Part shown: piece by piece, positions 51,810 to 59,989 of the stretch
Position numbering within the stretch: position 1 is the first letter of the stretch
Layout of the letters: every line of letters starts with the position of its first letter
Assembly: GCF_025370775.1 (NCBI RefSeq)
Contig: NZ_JAMXEX010000001.1
Coordinates: forward strand, 806,001-870,000
DNA from: Ancylothrix sp. D3o
GTDB taxonomy: Bacteria > Cyanobacteriota > Cyanobacteriia > Cyanobacteriales > Oscillatoriaceae
Length of the DNA stretch: 64,000 bases
Reading direction: 5' to 3'
Position numbers and translations under genes: made by a program
Notes under the pieces: model-generated
The model's input: the letters and a program-made list of their open reading frames with translations, nothing else
What the model was told of the DNA's origin: nothing
The model's database searches: none

Positions 51810-52208
51810 TCACTGACAGCTACGCAAATTGTCGTAAATGTTCTTCCATTCTTGCGCTAAGGAGGTTTCATGGCGCTGAATTTTTCTACCGGCCAATTCG
51901 GGATGGCGTTGATAGAAAATGTAATCTACCACCGCTTCACATCGGCGGATTTCCTGCCATTCTCGTGCTAAATTTGTTTCACCTGGTCGAATTTTGCTGC
52001 CGGCAAGTTCGGGATGTCTTTCAAAAAAAATTCGGTCTGCATAGGCATCAATTTGAGCTTCTACATTATCCCTCCTTTGCGCGATTATAGCATCAGCTTG
52101 CAGGTAATTTTTAGCTTGCACCGGCCCCACTTTCTGCGTCATTAAAACCGCACTCATTGCTACAATTAGGCCGGCAGCTTGAATAAATTTTCTCATTGCG
52201 TGATTCAT
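51810..52208 (-). CDS. Exported protein with duplicated HPELAG motif
   Basis: A 132-residue protein from ATG 52208 (an ATG at 52226 is also in frame). The N-terminal signal peptide has a hydrophobic core FIQAAGLIVAMSAVLM and a likely cleavage after VQA. The mature part holds two ~32-residue repeats: IFFERHPELAGSKIRPGETN LAREWQEI and IFYQRHPELAGRKIQRHETS LAQEWKNI (written here in two parts each). A single Cys follows each repeat. The spacing suggests a small helical domain. I do not know a function; it might bind glycan or act structurally in the periplasm. Confidence 0.7.
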   Translation of the reverse strand: MNHAMRKFIQAAGLIVAMSAVLMTQKVGPVQAKNYLQADAIIAQRRDNVEAQIDAYADRIFFERHPELAGSKIRPGETNLAREWQEIRRCEAVVDYIFYQRHPELAGRKIQRHETSLAQEWKNIYDNLRSCQ

Positions 52209-52312
52209 TTTATTTTCCTCCTTCAAGGTAAGCAGTTTTTACTTTCTACAATTGTCTGCTACACCTCCCCTATCATAAATTTCGGACAGAGATAAAAATT
52301 TTTTTGAGAATT

Positions 52313-53308
52313 TTATTTCCCAGAAATTCTTTGCCGGGGGTCATTTGGACGCGCGACAATAATGCCGATGGAGTCTCTAACTTGGCTAACAAATGTTTCT
52401 AAATCAGGCGAAATTTTCACAACTCCATTAGGGGAAGCATGAATTAAACCTACTTCGTTACCTGTGCGATAAACTAGGCCGGTGTGGGTTACATCCAATC
52501 CCTCAATATCTGTGGCAATGGCGATAATATCTCCTGGTTGTAATTGATTATAGACTTGATAAATTTGATTGGTGGGAATATAATTAAATTTTAAGCTTTT
52601 CAGGCTATTTTCCATATTTACCACACATTGATACTCTGCTTCATTATTCATAAGTTTAGGATAGCTTTGCCGGTGTTGACTCATAAAGCTTAAGGTTTTA
52701 TTCACAGTAAACCCGCCTAAATTAGCCGTAATATTCGTGACATTTCCGCGTTTTTCGTTATCCGATATCCACTCTGAAAAATAATGCAGCCGGCTGCAAT
52801 AACCGTTTAACTCACCATTCCGATAACGTTGATCTTGTAAGTGGTTAGCAAAGGTTTGGGTAGAATAATCTTGCATCGCCACTCCCCGCGCCATTGCTAA
52901 AACAGTTTCGACAAATAACACACAATCAAATTGAGCAAGATTAATGATTAAAGTTTCTTTGTTTGACTCATCTAGCAGGCCGGCTTTATATTCAGCACCC
53001 AAAAATTTATCAGCTATAACTTGCAAAATTTCCCCAAAAGGACGTTGAGATAATTGGTATTTTTGGGCAAATTGCATAAGCGCTGCAAATTTCCCCTGAT
53101 CTTGGGGGTGGGAAATAGGATTTCGTTGAAAAGCCGGCCCCCCAGATGCAAGCTCGGCCATGATATTCGCGGTAATTTTTGGCTCAAATCTTTGGGTTTC
53201 TGCTTGACTATTTTGCTTTTGCTCTACCCTTGCAAGGGAAGCAAAATTTAGCATAACGCCGTAAGAGATGGGAAAAGTAAAAATAGCCAAGCCAAGAAGT
53301 TTTTTCAT
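52313..53308 (-). CDS. DUF1460 family amidase-like protein
   Basis: A 331-residue exported protein of the DUF1460 family, an NlpC/P60-like fold related to N-acetylmuramoyl-L-alanine amidases of the periplasm. The signal peptide (LLGLAIFTFPISYGVMLNF) covers about 1-22. The probable catalytic cysteine is in LAQFDCVLFVETVLAM near residue 128 and the histidine in DVTHTGLVYRTG near residue 273, followed by GLIHASPNGVVKISPDL. LNGYCSRLHYFSEWISDNE lies between. It is likely to process muropeptides. It stands alone on the minus strand, 104 bases upstream of the exported-repeat-protein gene. Confidence 0.82.
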   Translation of the reverse strand: MKKLLGLAIFTFPISYGVMLNFASLARVEQKQNSQAETQRFEPKITANIMAELASGGPAFQRNPISHPQDQGKFAALMQFAQKYQLSQRPFGEILQVIADKFLGAEYKAGLLDESNKETLIINLAQFDCVLFVETVLAMARGVAMQDYSTQTFANHLQDQRYRNGELNGYCSRLHYFSEWISDNEKRGNVTNITANLGGFTVNKTLSFMSQHRQSYPKLMNNEAEYQCVVNMENSLKSLKFNYIPTNQIYQVYNQLQPGDIIAIATDIEGLDVTHTGLVYRTGNEVGLIHASPNGVVKISPDLETFVSQVRDSIGIIVARPNDPRQRISGK

Positions 53309-53457
53309 AAAAAAACTGTGTTAGTGTTGAGCAAGCAAGCTTTTTAGATTATAAAGGAAAGAGGTTAGGAGAGCCGGTATTACTTTTATACAGGCTTTCT
53401 CTGCTCAATTCCAACAATTTACTAATAAAAATCTTATTTTTTCCTTAGAAAAACTCC

Positions 53458-53486
53458 TTGACAAAAAAAGCAGATTTTGCTATTAA
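53458..53486 (+). promoter_or_regulatory. Sigma70-like promoter before decayed protease gene
   Basis: TTGACA (53458-53463), 17-base spacer, TATTAA (53481-53486). The start of transcription would fall near 53493, about 40 bases before the pseudogene, suggesting the promoter outlived its gene. Confidence 0.45.
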
Positions 53487-53530
53487 ATAACAATTCAGAA
53501 AAAACCCTAGCCAAAACTATGACCTAAACA

Positions 53531-53809
53531 CCGTTAGTTACCGGCTTTACTACCCGCTGGTTAGCTATGAATACTCAAGATATCGAATATTTAGAATGAC
53601 CTTTAATTGAACGTACACGAACTATGCAAACAGCAAGGGGTGAAGAGTATTTTGATATCTACGCCGGCAGCATAATTTTAGACCAACACCAGCACACCAT
53701 TCCCGTAGTCGCCGCAGAAGATATTTCCGATAATTTACTGGGTTTACAATGGCTACAAACCCGCCGGCTTATTGTCGATTTACCCTCAAATTTGCTCACA
53801 TTGGATTGA
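53531..53809 (+). pseudogene. Clan AA aspartic protease, decayed
   Basis: The frame reads VTGFTTRWLAMNTQDIEYLE, then an in-frame TGA at 53597-53599, then PLIERTRTMQTARGEEYFDI and YAGSIILDQHQHTIPVVAAE followed by ISDNLLGLQWLQTRRLIVDL. This matches small clan AA (retropepsin-like) proteases of cyanobacteria over nearly the whole length. In the family the stop position carries Trp (LGW), so TGG to TGA, and the catalytic DTG reads VTG. An in-frame TAA (53525) removes the usual N-terminus. The C-terminal 61 codons remain open from ATG 53624 but lack the active site. Confidence 0.65.
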
Positions 53810-53891
53810 GCAATTTTCCTTTTTTTTGGCTGAACAAAACTCCCAAACTTCTACACATTATAAAGGTTTTACCAAAATGACAACTACTCTT

Positions 53892-54170
53892 TTAAACAAC
53901 TTCCTCCTCTTTATCATCAAAGATAGCAGATTTAACGTCTTCTATTCTGATGCCTTTTCCCGCTCGAAATGACGAGCGCGATCGCCTCACTCTTTCTATA
54001 AAAGCTGGATGCGTTTCTAGTTGATAATCAAATACATCCTCTTCATCAGAAAATCCCCGCAATAAACCAACAGGTTTACCCTCTCTGAGGATGATAATTT
54101 CTTCTCCTTCGGCAAGTTCTAAATATTTTGATATATCGTTTTGCAATTCGGTTAAAGTCACGGTTTTCAT
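53892..54170 (-). CDS. Phd/YefM family antitoxin
   Basis: A 92-residue antitoxin. MKTVTLTELQNDISKYLELA and GEEIIILREGKPVGLLRGF are the N-terminal Phd/YefM DNA-binding fold; the C-terminus (RVRRSRSSFRAGKGIRIEDV) is the flexible toxin-neutralising segment. It would repress the operon and inhibit the upstream RelE-type toxin. It begins 3 bases after the toxin stop, so toxin comes first, opposite to the usual phd/relE order. Confidence 0.85.
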   Translation of the reverse strand: MKTVTLTELQNDISKYLELAEGEEIIILREGKPVGLLRGFSDEEDVFDYQLETHPAFIERVRRSRSSFRAGKGIRIEDVKSAIFDDKEEEVV

Positions 54171-54173
54171 TAG

Positions 54174-54482
54174 CTAATCCTCTACACTTTCAGTAGGTTG
54201 ACCTTCACGCAAAAGCCATTCAGAGGCTTGTGCTTTGGAGACAACCCCGATAATTTCTACAATATCCTCCACAACATCATCGAAAACACGGATATCATCA
54301 ACCCGCAGACGATATTGTGGTCTATCCAACTCCCGCAGGCGCTTAATTCTACTCTTGCTTTCTTTTGTCGGTTCGTATCGTAGATTTGTCTCGATCGCCT
54401 CAAGTACCTTACGTCTATCTACGGGTCGTATAAACTTTAGGTCTTGTATAGATTCGGCTGTGAATTCTATTTCATAGGACAT
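54174..54482 (-). CDS. RelE/ParE superfamily toxin
   Basis: A 102-residue toxin of the RelE/ParE fold. MSYEIEFTAESIQDLKFIRP begins the beta1-alpha1 part; RELDRPQYRLRVDDIRVFDDV is the typical 'YRLRVGDYRVFYDV' core; EDIVEIIGVVSKAQASEWL closes with the KxxA-like segment. The inserted acidic VVEDIVEIIGVVSK suggests the mRNA-interferase branch, but target (ribosome A-site mRNA or gyrase) cannot be told. It precedes its antitoxin in the operon. Confidence 0.85.
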   Translation of the reverse strand: MSYEIEFTAESIQDLKFIRPVDRRKVLEAIETNLRYEPTKESKSRIKRLRELDRPQYRLRVDDIRVFDDVVEDIVEIIGVVSKAQASEWLLREGQPTESVED

Positions 54483-54557
54483 ATTTAACCAGGATACGTT
54501 TTTACCCGCGCGATCGAAGCATAACGAACTCTACAACTTGATAATAATCTGAAATTG

Positions 54558-55871
54558 TTATAGATTACAGGTTACAGATCTGCGCGCGAGAAAACTACCA
54601 AAACAACCCACAATATCCCAATCCCACACACCCCCAATACAAACAGGTGGCCGATGAGGGAGGTGGCCTACTGGTGCTTTCAGATTAAAGGTTAGGTCTT
54701 TGTATGCCAGCCAACTTCCTCCTTTCCTCCAGCCGAAGCGATCGCCCAGCTTGTTCTCAGTTTCAGAGTCCGCATTACCCCCCACTTCCAGCCATATTTT
54801 TTTCTGAACGCTGAAGCCAAAGCGACCGTTACTGTACTTTACCCACAACTGATCGATGCTACGCAGGTCGTCGCAGGGGAAGTTATTAATCGAGTCCAGG
54901 TCTAACCAACCAACATTTTCCCGTTTGGCAGCTTTTAGCATCACCGTTGCTGTTTCCTCGTCTGCTTCTTGCCACTTCCCTGCTGCCAGCAAATCCCGCA
55001 GGCGGGTGTAGTCAACGCCACGCGCCGATTTGAGTGGTACCGCAGGCACACCCGGCACAATGGGTTCTTGTAGATAGCTCAACCAATCTCGCATCGATTG
55101 CGGGCGCTTTTGCGGATCGGATGCCATACCTTTTTCAATGGCTAAATGCACCCAATCTTTCACTCCAAAATCTTTGGCGGGTTTCAACGGGACATTTTTG
55201 TAATATCGCTGTAGAGAAGGCGTCGGTAATTGTCCGGTGACTGCAAAATATAGAGAGGCAGCTAGGGCGTAAATATCAACCGTTGGTTTGCCGCTGCCTT
55301 CGATGTGCTGTTCCCAAGGAGCAAAAGCAGGGTTGCAGGGATGTAGGGGCGTGCCAACCATCGCTATTAATTCGGTGGCTATGCCAAAATCAATCAATAC
55401 CGCTTGTCCGTTTGGACTGAGCATGATATTGCCAGGATGGGCATCCCGATGCACGATTCCTGCTTGGTGTACCGTTACCAGCGCTTCTGCGATTTGGCGG
55501 ATAATTCCGACAGCCTCGGTTTCTGGCAGCCTCCCCCGCTGCTGCACCGCATCGAACAAACTCTGCCCCGCTACCAAATCCATCACCAAACAGTGCAGCC
55601 CATTTTCTTCAAATAAATCGCTCACTCGCACGATCGCCGGGTGCGGGTTTTGGCTCAGTTTCGCTAATGTCTGCCCTTCTTTGATAAACCGCCGCACGAA
55701 ATTAGGATATTCGGGATGGTATTGCAAGCTGGCATTGGGCGTTTTTATCACAACTTGATGGTTGAGTTGCAAGTGCCGCGCTTTGTAGGTGATGCCAAAT
55801 CCGCCCTCCCCCAGCTTGGTTTCAATGCGGTAAGGGCGAGCGCGCAGTGTTTGTCCGGGTGTCCACACCAT
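54558..55871 (-). CDS. Ser/Thr kinase-GUN4 protein with HRDAHPGN catalytic loop
   Basis: A 437-residue kinase. The P-loop is LGEGGFGITY, the lysine is in QVVIKTPN, the catalytic loop reads IVHRDAHPGNIML and the metal loop VLIDFGIAT. The normal HRDxKxxN Lys is His, a form typical of ABC1/UbiB-like kinases ('HxDxHPGN'), and the APE region reads FAPWEQ. The GUN4 domain occupies about 295-425 (DYTRLRDLLAAGKWQEADEE, LWVKYSNGRFGFSVQKKIWL, LTFNLKAPVGHLPH). It is shorter than the other GUN4 kinase at 32970-34520 and lacks its zinc ribbon. Activity may be changed, but Asp of HRD and DFG and the Asn are kept. Confidence 0.9.
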   Translation of the reverse strand: MVWTPGQTLRARPYRIETKLGEGGFGITYKARHLQLNHQVVIKTPNASLQYHPEYPNFVRRFIKEGQTLAKLSQNPHPAIVRVSDLFEENGLHCLVMDLVAGQSLFDAVQQRGRLPETEAVGIIRQIAEALVTVHQAGIVHRDAHPGNIMLSPNGQAVLIDFGIATELIAMVGTPLHPCNPAFAPWEQHIEGSGKPTVDIYALAASLYFAVTGQLPTPSLQRYYKNVPLKPAKDFGVKDWVHLAIEKGMASDPQKRPQSMRDWLSYLQEPIVPGVPAVPLKSARGVDYTRLRDLLAAGKWQEADEETATVMLKAAKRENVGWLDLDSINNFPCDDLRSIDQLWVKYSNGRFGFSVQKKIWLEVGGNADSETENKLGDRFGWRKGGSWLAYKDLTFNLKAPVGHLPHRPPVCIGGVWDWDIVGCFGSFLARRSVTCNL

Positions 55872-56254
55872 GACCGTTTCCTCTGATGATCCCGATTTTA
55901 TTTTGACATGGCGAGCTTAACTTTCCAACCCCGTGAGGCTCAAGCTTGGGGCTACACTCATCTCCGATAGCAGCTAAGCCTTGCCTCGATTATCTCAATA
56001 TCCTGTTTAGGCGTTGCAATTCCTTTTTTTGACTTCTTCTGGAACCCGAAACCCGGTTTCTCTGCATATAGCGACCGCCCATTGTCCTCGATTGCCCGCC
56101 GAATCGTTTCGATGAATGGGGTAGAATAAAGACCAAATAAGTATTTTTAGGCATCTAACCGGCAGTCCAACCAAAATCGGCATCTTGCGGGAAATTATCC
56201 GTTTCTAAATCGGTAACTTTTAGAGAATTGTATTCCGAAAAATTGAAAGCTATT
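55872..56254. other. Intergenic region upstream of the DUF6516 pair
   Basis: This 383-bp divergent gap contains a GAAACCCGGTTTCT palindromic element near 56045, a member of the dispersed family also at 8045 and 29591. No coding frame was recognised. It should contain promoters for the GUN4 kinase and the DUF6516 pair. Confidence 0.45.
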
Positions 56255-56539
56255 ATGAATCAAAAATTAGTCCAATCTTTGGTGCAAATCATTTTGTCAC
56301 TCTCTGATGAAGAGCGGCAATATCTGGAACGTGAAGTCCAGAAGCATTCTCTAGCAAAACAAATTGAAGATTTAGAACATAACCTAAAAAAATTTGAAGA
56401 AAAATATCAGATGTCATCCCAGAAATTTTATCAGGAATTCCAAGCAGGTCAACTTGGAGATTCAATCGATTTTTTTGAGTGGAATACATATTATGAAATG
56501 CTGACTTCAACCCAAGTTAAAGTCACTAACCCAGTATGA
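56255..56539 (+). CDS. Antitoxin-like partner of DUF6516 protein
   Basis: A 94-residue helical protein from ATG 56255. NQKLVQSLVQIILSLSDEER resembles the short DUF2281/VapB-like opening of cyanobacterial antitoxins; AKQIEDLEHNLKKFEEKYQM is a coiled coil; the C-terminal FYQEFQAGQLGDSIDFFEWN may be the toxin-binding part. Its stop overlaps the next start (ATGA), a coupling typical of toxin-antitoxin genes. The role is inferred from the neighbour. Confidence 0.6.
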   Translation: MNQKLVQSLVQIILSLSDEERQYLEREVQKHSLAKQIEDLEHNLKKFEEKYQMSSQKFYQEFQAGQLGDSIDFFEWNTYYEMLTSTQVKVTNPV

Positions 56540-56919
56540 ATTTACAGCAATATATTGCCGCTGTTAAGGAAAAGCTGGCTGGTAGCCCAATCATTAGTGT
56601 TATCGAGATTAGTGATGAGCGAATTATCCTAAATCGCGGCTACTTTCGGGCTAGGTTGACCTTGATTAACAGCGACTTTTTAGAAATTGCTGAATCATTC
56701 ACAATTCAAGATAACCAACCCTTAACCTTAGATTATCGTTATCAATGGATGGATTCATCTAAACAACTCCTGAGAAAACGCTGGGATAGTGTCAAGCATT
56801 TTCCGAATTTACCCAATTTTCCCCATCATGTCCATATTGGTTCAGAAATTAACGTGGAAGCAGGGCAATCTCGAAATATTTTAAAGTTTATAGACTTTCT
56901 GGAATCTGATTTAAGCTAA
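56536..56919 (+). CDS. DUF6516 family protein (TumE-like toxin candidate)
   Basis: A 127-residue protein. RGYFRARLTLINSDFLEIAE and LTLDYRYQWMDSSKQLLRKR WDSVKHFP (two pieces) followed by PHHVHIGSEINV match the DUF6516 pattern of small toxin-like proteins, with the WDN.PHH-type metal or active-site region (RWDSVKHFPNLPNFPHHVH). TumE toxins of this family pair with a small antitoxin. It overlaps the upstream gene by 4 bases. Biochemical target is not known to me. Confidence 0.65.
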   Translation: MNLQQYIAAVKEKLAGSPIISVIEISDERIILNRGYFRARLTLINSDFLEIAESFTIQDNQPLTLDYRYQWMDSSKQLLRKRWDSVKHFPNLPNFPHHVHIGSEINVEAGQSRNILKFIDFLESDLS

Positions 56920-57116
56920 ACTATTGGTGTCAAACAGCACATCACTTGAGGGTTAGGCACAGATCATAAGATCACTTCTCTTTAAGAACCGCAATAGCCG
57001 AAAACTTAAGCTTTGCAGACCCTCTGCTAACATTAAACACACAAAAAAACCTGCCATAGCCCTCAGCATGACAGGTAAACATACCAGTAACAGATACAAA
57101 CCAAATCGACTTAAAA

Positions 57117-57332
57117 CTAACCTCTAGGTTCACCAATACCAGGCGTAGGATCTTTATCAACTTTAGGAACAATACCCGGACGCTCCTTATCTTCCCAACC
57201 GGCAGGACGCTTTGAATTATACCAAGCCACCGAGCCAAGCGTCACAGCCGCAATAAACCCTACTACATAAACCGCCGTAAAAGAAACCGGAAAATTAGAC
57301 GTTTCTACAGCAACATCCATTAACAAACTCAT
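57117..57332 (-). CDS. psb35: Photosystem II assembly protein Psb35-like
   Basis: A 71-residue single-span membrane protein. The helix is at about 16-36 (SFTAVYVVGFIAAVTLGSVAW), immediately followed by the conserved YNSKRPAGWEDKERP motif and a short acidic, Pro/Gly-rich tail. This matches Psb35, a small cyanobacterial protein associated with the CP47 module/PSII assembly and high-light proteins. ATG 57332 has AGGAGA upstream; the TTG at 57335 is unlikely. It is transcribed alone. Confidence 0.8.
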   Translation of the reverse strand: MSLLMDVAVETSNFPVSFTAVYVVGFIAAVTLGSVAWYNSKRPAGWEDKERPGIVPKVDKDPTPGIGEPRG

Positions 57333-57589
57333 CAAAACTTTCTCCTATTTACAACCTCATTACCCATACTATAGCTACCCCTCAAAGCCAACAAACTCAC
57401 CCATCAGACAGAGAATTAGCGCATAAAAAGGCAGAAGAATCACCACTAACCCCATAAAAAAAATAAGACAAAAGAAAGACATCCCAACAGGATGCCTCAC
57501 ACATTTCTCAATACATTACTTCTTGCTTTTATTCTTATTAATTGATATTTCCCCCCTCCCCTCACAACCTCAAAGAAGGGAGGAAAAAA

Positions 57590-59989
57590 TTACTGCTGAC
57601 CAGAATACCCCCCACCCTGATCCGAATAACCCCCACCCTGATCCGAGTAACCCTGATTCGAGTAACCCTGATCCGAGTAACCTTGATTCGAGTAACCCTG
57701 ATCCGAATACCCAGCACCACCGGCAGCCGCACCACCACCGGCCCCATCAGCAGGCACCGGCGGCGGAGCCCCATAACTAATACTCGCATTCACCGGCTTA
57801 GCCTTAATACTCCCCTTGCGACCCTCCAACTCCGGCAACTCAGCAAACTTCTCCACCGGCATATCCTTCGTCACCTTACTCATAAACTCATGCCAAGTCA
57901 AAGCCGCCGTCCCAGAACTTCCCCAAGTCGGATAACTATCATCATTCCCCAACCAAACCCCCGTCACCAACTGCGGAATAAACCCAATAAACCATAAATC
58001 CCGCGCCTGTTCCGAAGTCCCCGTCTTCCCAGCCACAGGCCGGTCAAGCGCAGCCGGTCGTCCCGTCCCACTATTCACCACCTGCTGCATCATCCAAGTC
58101 ATAATCGCAGCCGAAGTCTTATCCACCACCTGTTTTTTATCAAAACTGCCATCAAACAAAACCTTACCCTTACTATCCGTCACCTTGCGAATACCGTGCG
58201 TTTCCACATGAGTTCCCTGAGCCGCCAGAGTACCATAACCACTCGTCAACTCAAGCAAATTCACCTCAATCGCACCCAAAGCCAGCGCATAATAAGGCTT
58301 AAGCTCCGTCTTAATCCCCATATCCTTCGCCAGCTTAATCGTCGGCTCAAAACCCACATCCGCCAACACCCGCACAGCCACCACATTAATCGAACTCGTC
58401 AACGCATCCGTCAGAGCAACCCAACCATGACGGTAAGTTTTCCCGTAATTTTGTGGCTGATAACCATCAATCGTCATCGGCGCATCTTGGAACCCATCAT
58501 AAGGCGAAAAACCCGCCGCAATAGCCGCCGTATAAACAAACCCCTTAAACGTCGATCCTGGCTGACGCATCGCTTGAGTAGCCCGATTAAACTGACTATC
58601 CCCAAACCCGGTACCCCCCACCAACGCCTTCACCTCACCATTGCGCGGATCAATCGCCACAATCGCCGCCTGCTCAAACCCCTCAGCCGCCCCCTCATTC
58701 TCCACAATATCCTTAACCACCTTTTCAGCAGTTTTTTGCCATTCCAAATTCAGCGTCGTTTCCACCGTCAAACCACCCCTTTCCAACGCCTCCGCCGAAA
58801 CATACTTCGGCAACTCCTTCTGAATATAAGAAGTAAAATAAGGAGCCAAAATTTGCAAACGCTTAGGCAACTTAGGATCAAGCTTTAAAGCCGTATCCCT
58901 AGCAGATTGAGCCTCAGCAGCCGTAATAAAACCCATATCTTGCATTTCTTGCAAAACGATATTCCGGCGTTTCTCCGCAACTTTTGGATTCACCAACGGC
59001 GAATAATCCGTCGGGGCCGGTGGCAGGCCAGCAATCGTAGCCATCTCTGGTAAAGTAAGCTCATTCAACTTCTTGCCAAAATAAACCCAAGCCGCATCAG
59101 CCACCCCATAAGCACCCGATCCCAAATAAACCAAATTCAGATAGCGCTCAAGAATCTGATCCTTTTTCATCTCGCGCTCAATTTTTTGAGCCAGCAAAGC
59201 CTCTCTAATTTTCCGCTTAGCCGTCGGATCTTGATCCAAAAACACAATCCGAGCAAGCTGTTGAGTAATCGTACTACCCCCCTGCACCACATCCCTCGCC
59301 AGCAGGTTAGAAACCCCCGCTCGGATCACCCCTTGAACATCCACCCCTTTATGGTCATAAAAACGCCGGTCTTCAATCGCAATAAACGCTTCACGCAACT
59401 GTTTCGGGATTTGCTCAATCGTATATTTCTCCCGCGTCGCATTCCCCACCTGCTGCAAAATCGTTCCATCTTGCGCCTTAATCGTCAGCGTTCCATCCCG
59501 CTCAAACGTAAAAACCTCGCCCGTAGGCGGCAAATCTTTCTCAATCGATTGTAAATATACCACCCCCGCTGTCGCCCCACTTCCCAGAGCCAGCCCCGCC
59601 AAACCCACCCAAAATAACGGGCGCCGGTGTAAAGGCTTCTCTCGCAACTTTTCCCTCACCACCAGCAACACCGGCTCAAGAGGTTTCAGTTTTTCTGGCA
59701 AATTCCAAGAGCGCTTTTTATCCACCGGCTCACTTATTTCGCCAGCTTTCTCAGCCTCCCCCTCTTTTACCTCCGATTCAACTTCAGCCGCAGAACCTTC
59801 TGCCGGCTCTACCACTTGCGTCGGAACTTCCTTTTCCGTAAGTCCTTTCGCCACCGAGTCTTGCTGCTGCAAATAAATCTCACCCTGTGGTTTCTCCTGA
59901 TCAGGAGCCGTAGATTTTACCAGACCCTTCTCAGCCAAGTTATTAGCCTTGGTGGAAATTTCCTTCAATTTATCAAGAAACTTTGACAC
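57590..59989 (-). CDS. Bifunctional penicillin-binding protein 1A with prion-like tail
   Basis: A 799-residue class A PBP that polymerises and cross-links peptidoglycan. A long charged cytoplasmic region (~1-125) precedes the membrane helix (LFWVGLAGLALGSGATAGVVYL). The glycosyltransferase domain at about 175-345 has EDRRFYDHKGVD and QGGSTITQQLARI. The transpeptidase domain at about 430-700 has SxxK (GSTFKGF), SxN (TSSINVVAV) and KTG (AGKTGTSEQ). The C-terminal ~60 residues are GYSDQ/GYSNQ repeats after a Gly/Ala stretch, unusual for PBPs. It starts at GTG 59989. No partner gene is adjacent. Confidence 0.93.
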   Translation of the reverse strand: MSKFLDKLKEISTKANNLAEKGLVKSTAPDQEKPQGEIYLQQQDSVAKGLTEKEVPTQVVEPAEGSAAEVESEVKEGEAEKAGEISEPVDKKRSWNLPEKLKPLEPVLLVVREKLREKPLHRRPLFWVGLAGLALGSGATAGVVYLQSIEKDLPPTGEVFTFERDGTLTIKAQDGTILQQVGNATREKYTIEQIPKQLREAFIAIEDRRFYDHKGVDVQGVIRAGVSNLLARDVVQGGSTITQQLARIVFLDQDPTAKRKIREALLAQKIEREMKKDQILERYLNLVYLGSGAYGVADAAWVYFGKKLNELTLPEMATIAGLPPAPTDYSPLVNPKVAEKRRNIVLQEMQDMGFITAAEAQSARDTALKLDPKLPKRLQILAPYFTSYIQKELPKYVSAEALERGGLTVETTLNLEWQKTAEKVVKDIVENEGAAEGFEQAAIVAIDPRNGEVKALVGGTGFGDSQFNRATQAMRQPGSTFKGFVYTAAIAAGFSPYDGFQDAPMTIDGYQPQNYGKTYRHGWVALTDALTSSINVVAVRVLADVGFEPTIKLAKDMGIKTELKPYYALALGAIEVNLLELTSGYGTLAAQGTHVETHGIRKVTDSKGKVLFDGSFDKKQVVDKTSAAIMTWMMQQVVNSGTGRPAALDRPVAGKTGTSEQARDLWFIGFIPQLVTGVWLGNDDSYPTWGSSGTAALTWHEFMSKVTKDMPVEKFAELPELEGRKGSIKAKPVNASISYGAPPPVPADGAGGGAAAGGAGYSDQGYSNQGYSDQGYSNQGYSDQGGGYSDQGGGYSGQQ
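57603..57712 (-). repeat. 15-bp tandem repeat encoding GYS(D/N)Q
   Basis: About seven units of ACCCTGATCCGAGTA-like 15-mers (plus strand), alternating CTGATCCG and CTGATTCG so that the encoded residue alternates Asp and Asn. The pattern is a 30-bp higher-order repeat. Confidence 0.8.

Noticed and set aside
53772-53972. 66-codon plus-strand frame after the protease remnant
   Set aside because: Overlaps both the pseudogene end and the antisense of the Phd antitoxin gene; no family resemblance.
57523-57997. Pro/Asn/His-rich and RVTLIRVT-type plus-strand frames
   Set aside because: Antisense shadows of the PBP1A tail repeat.
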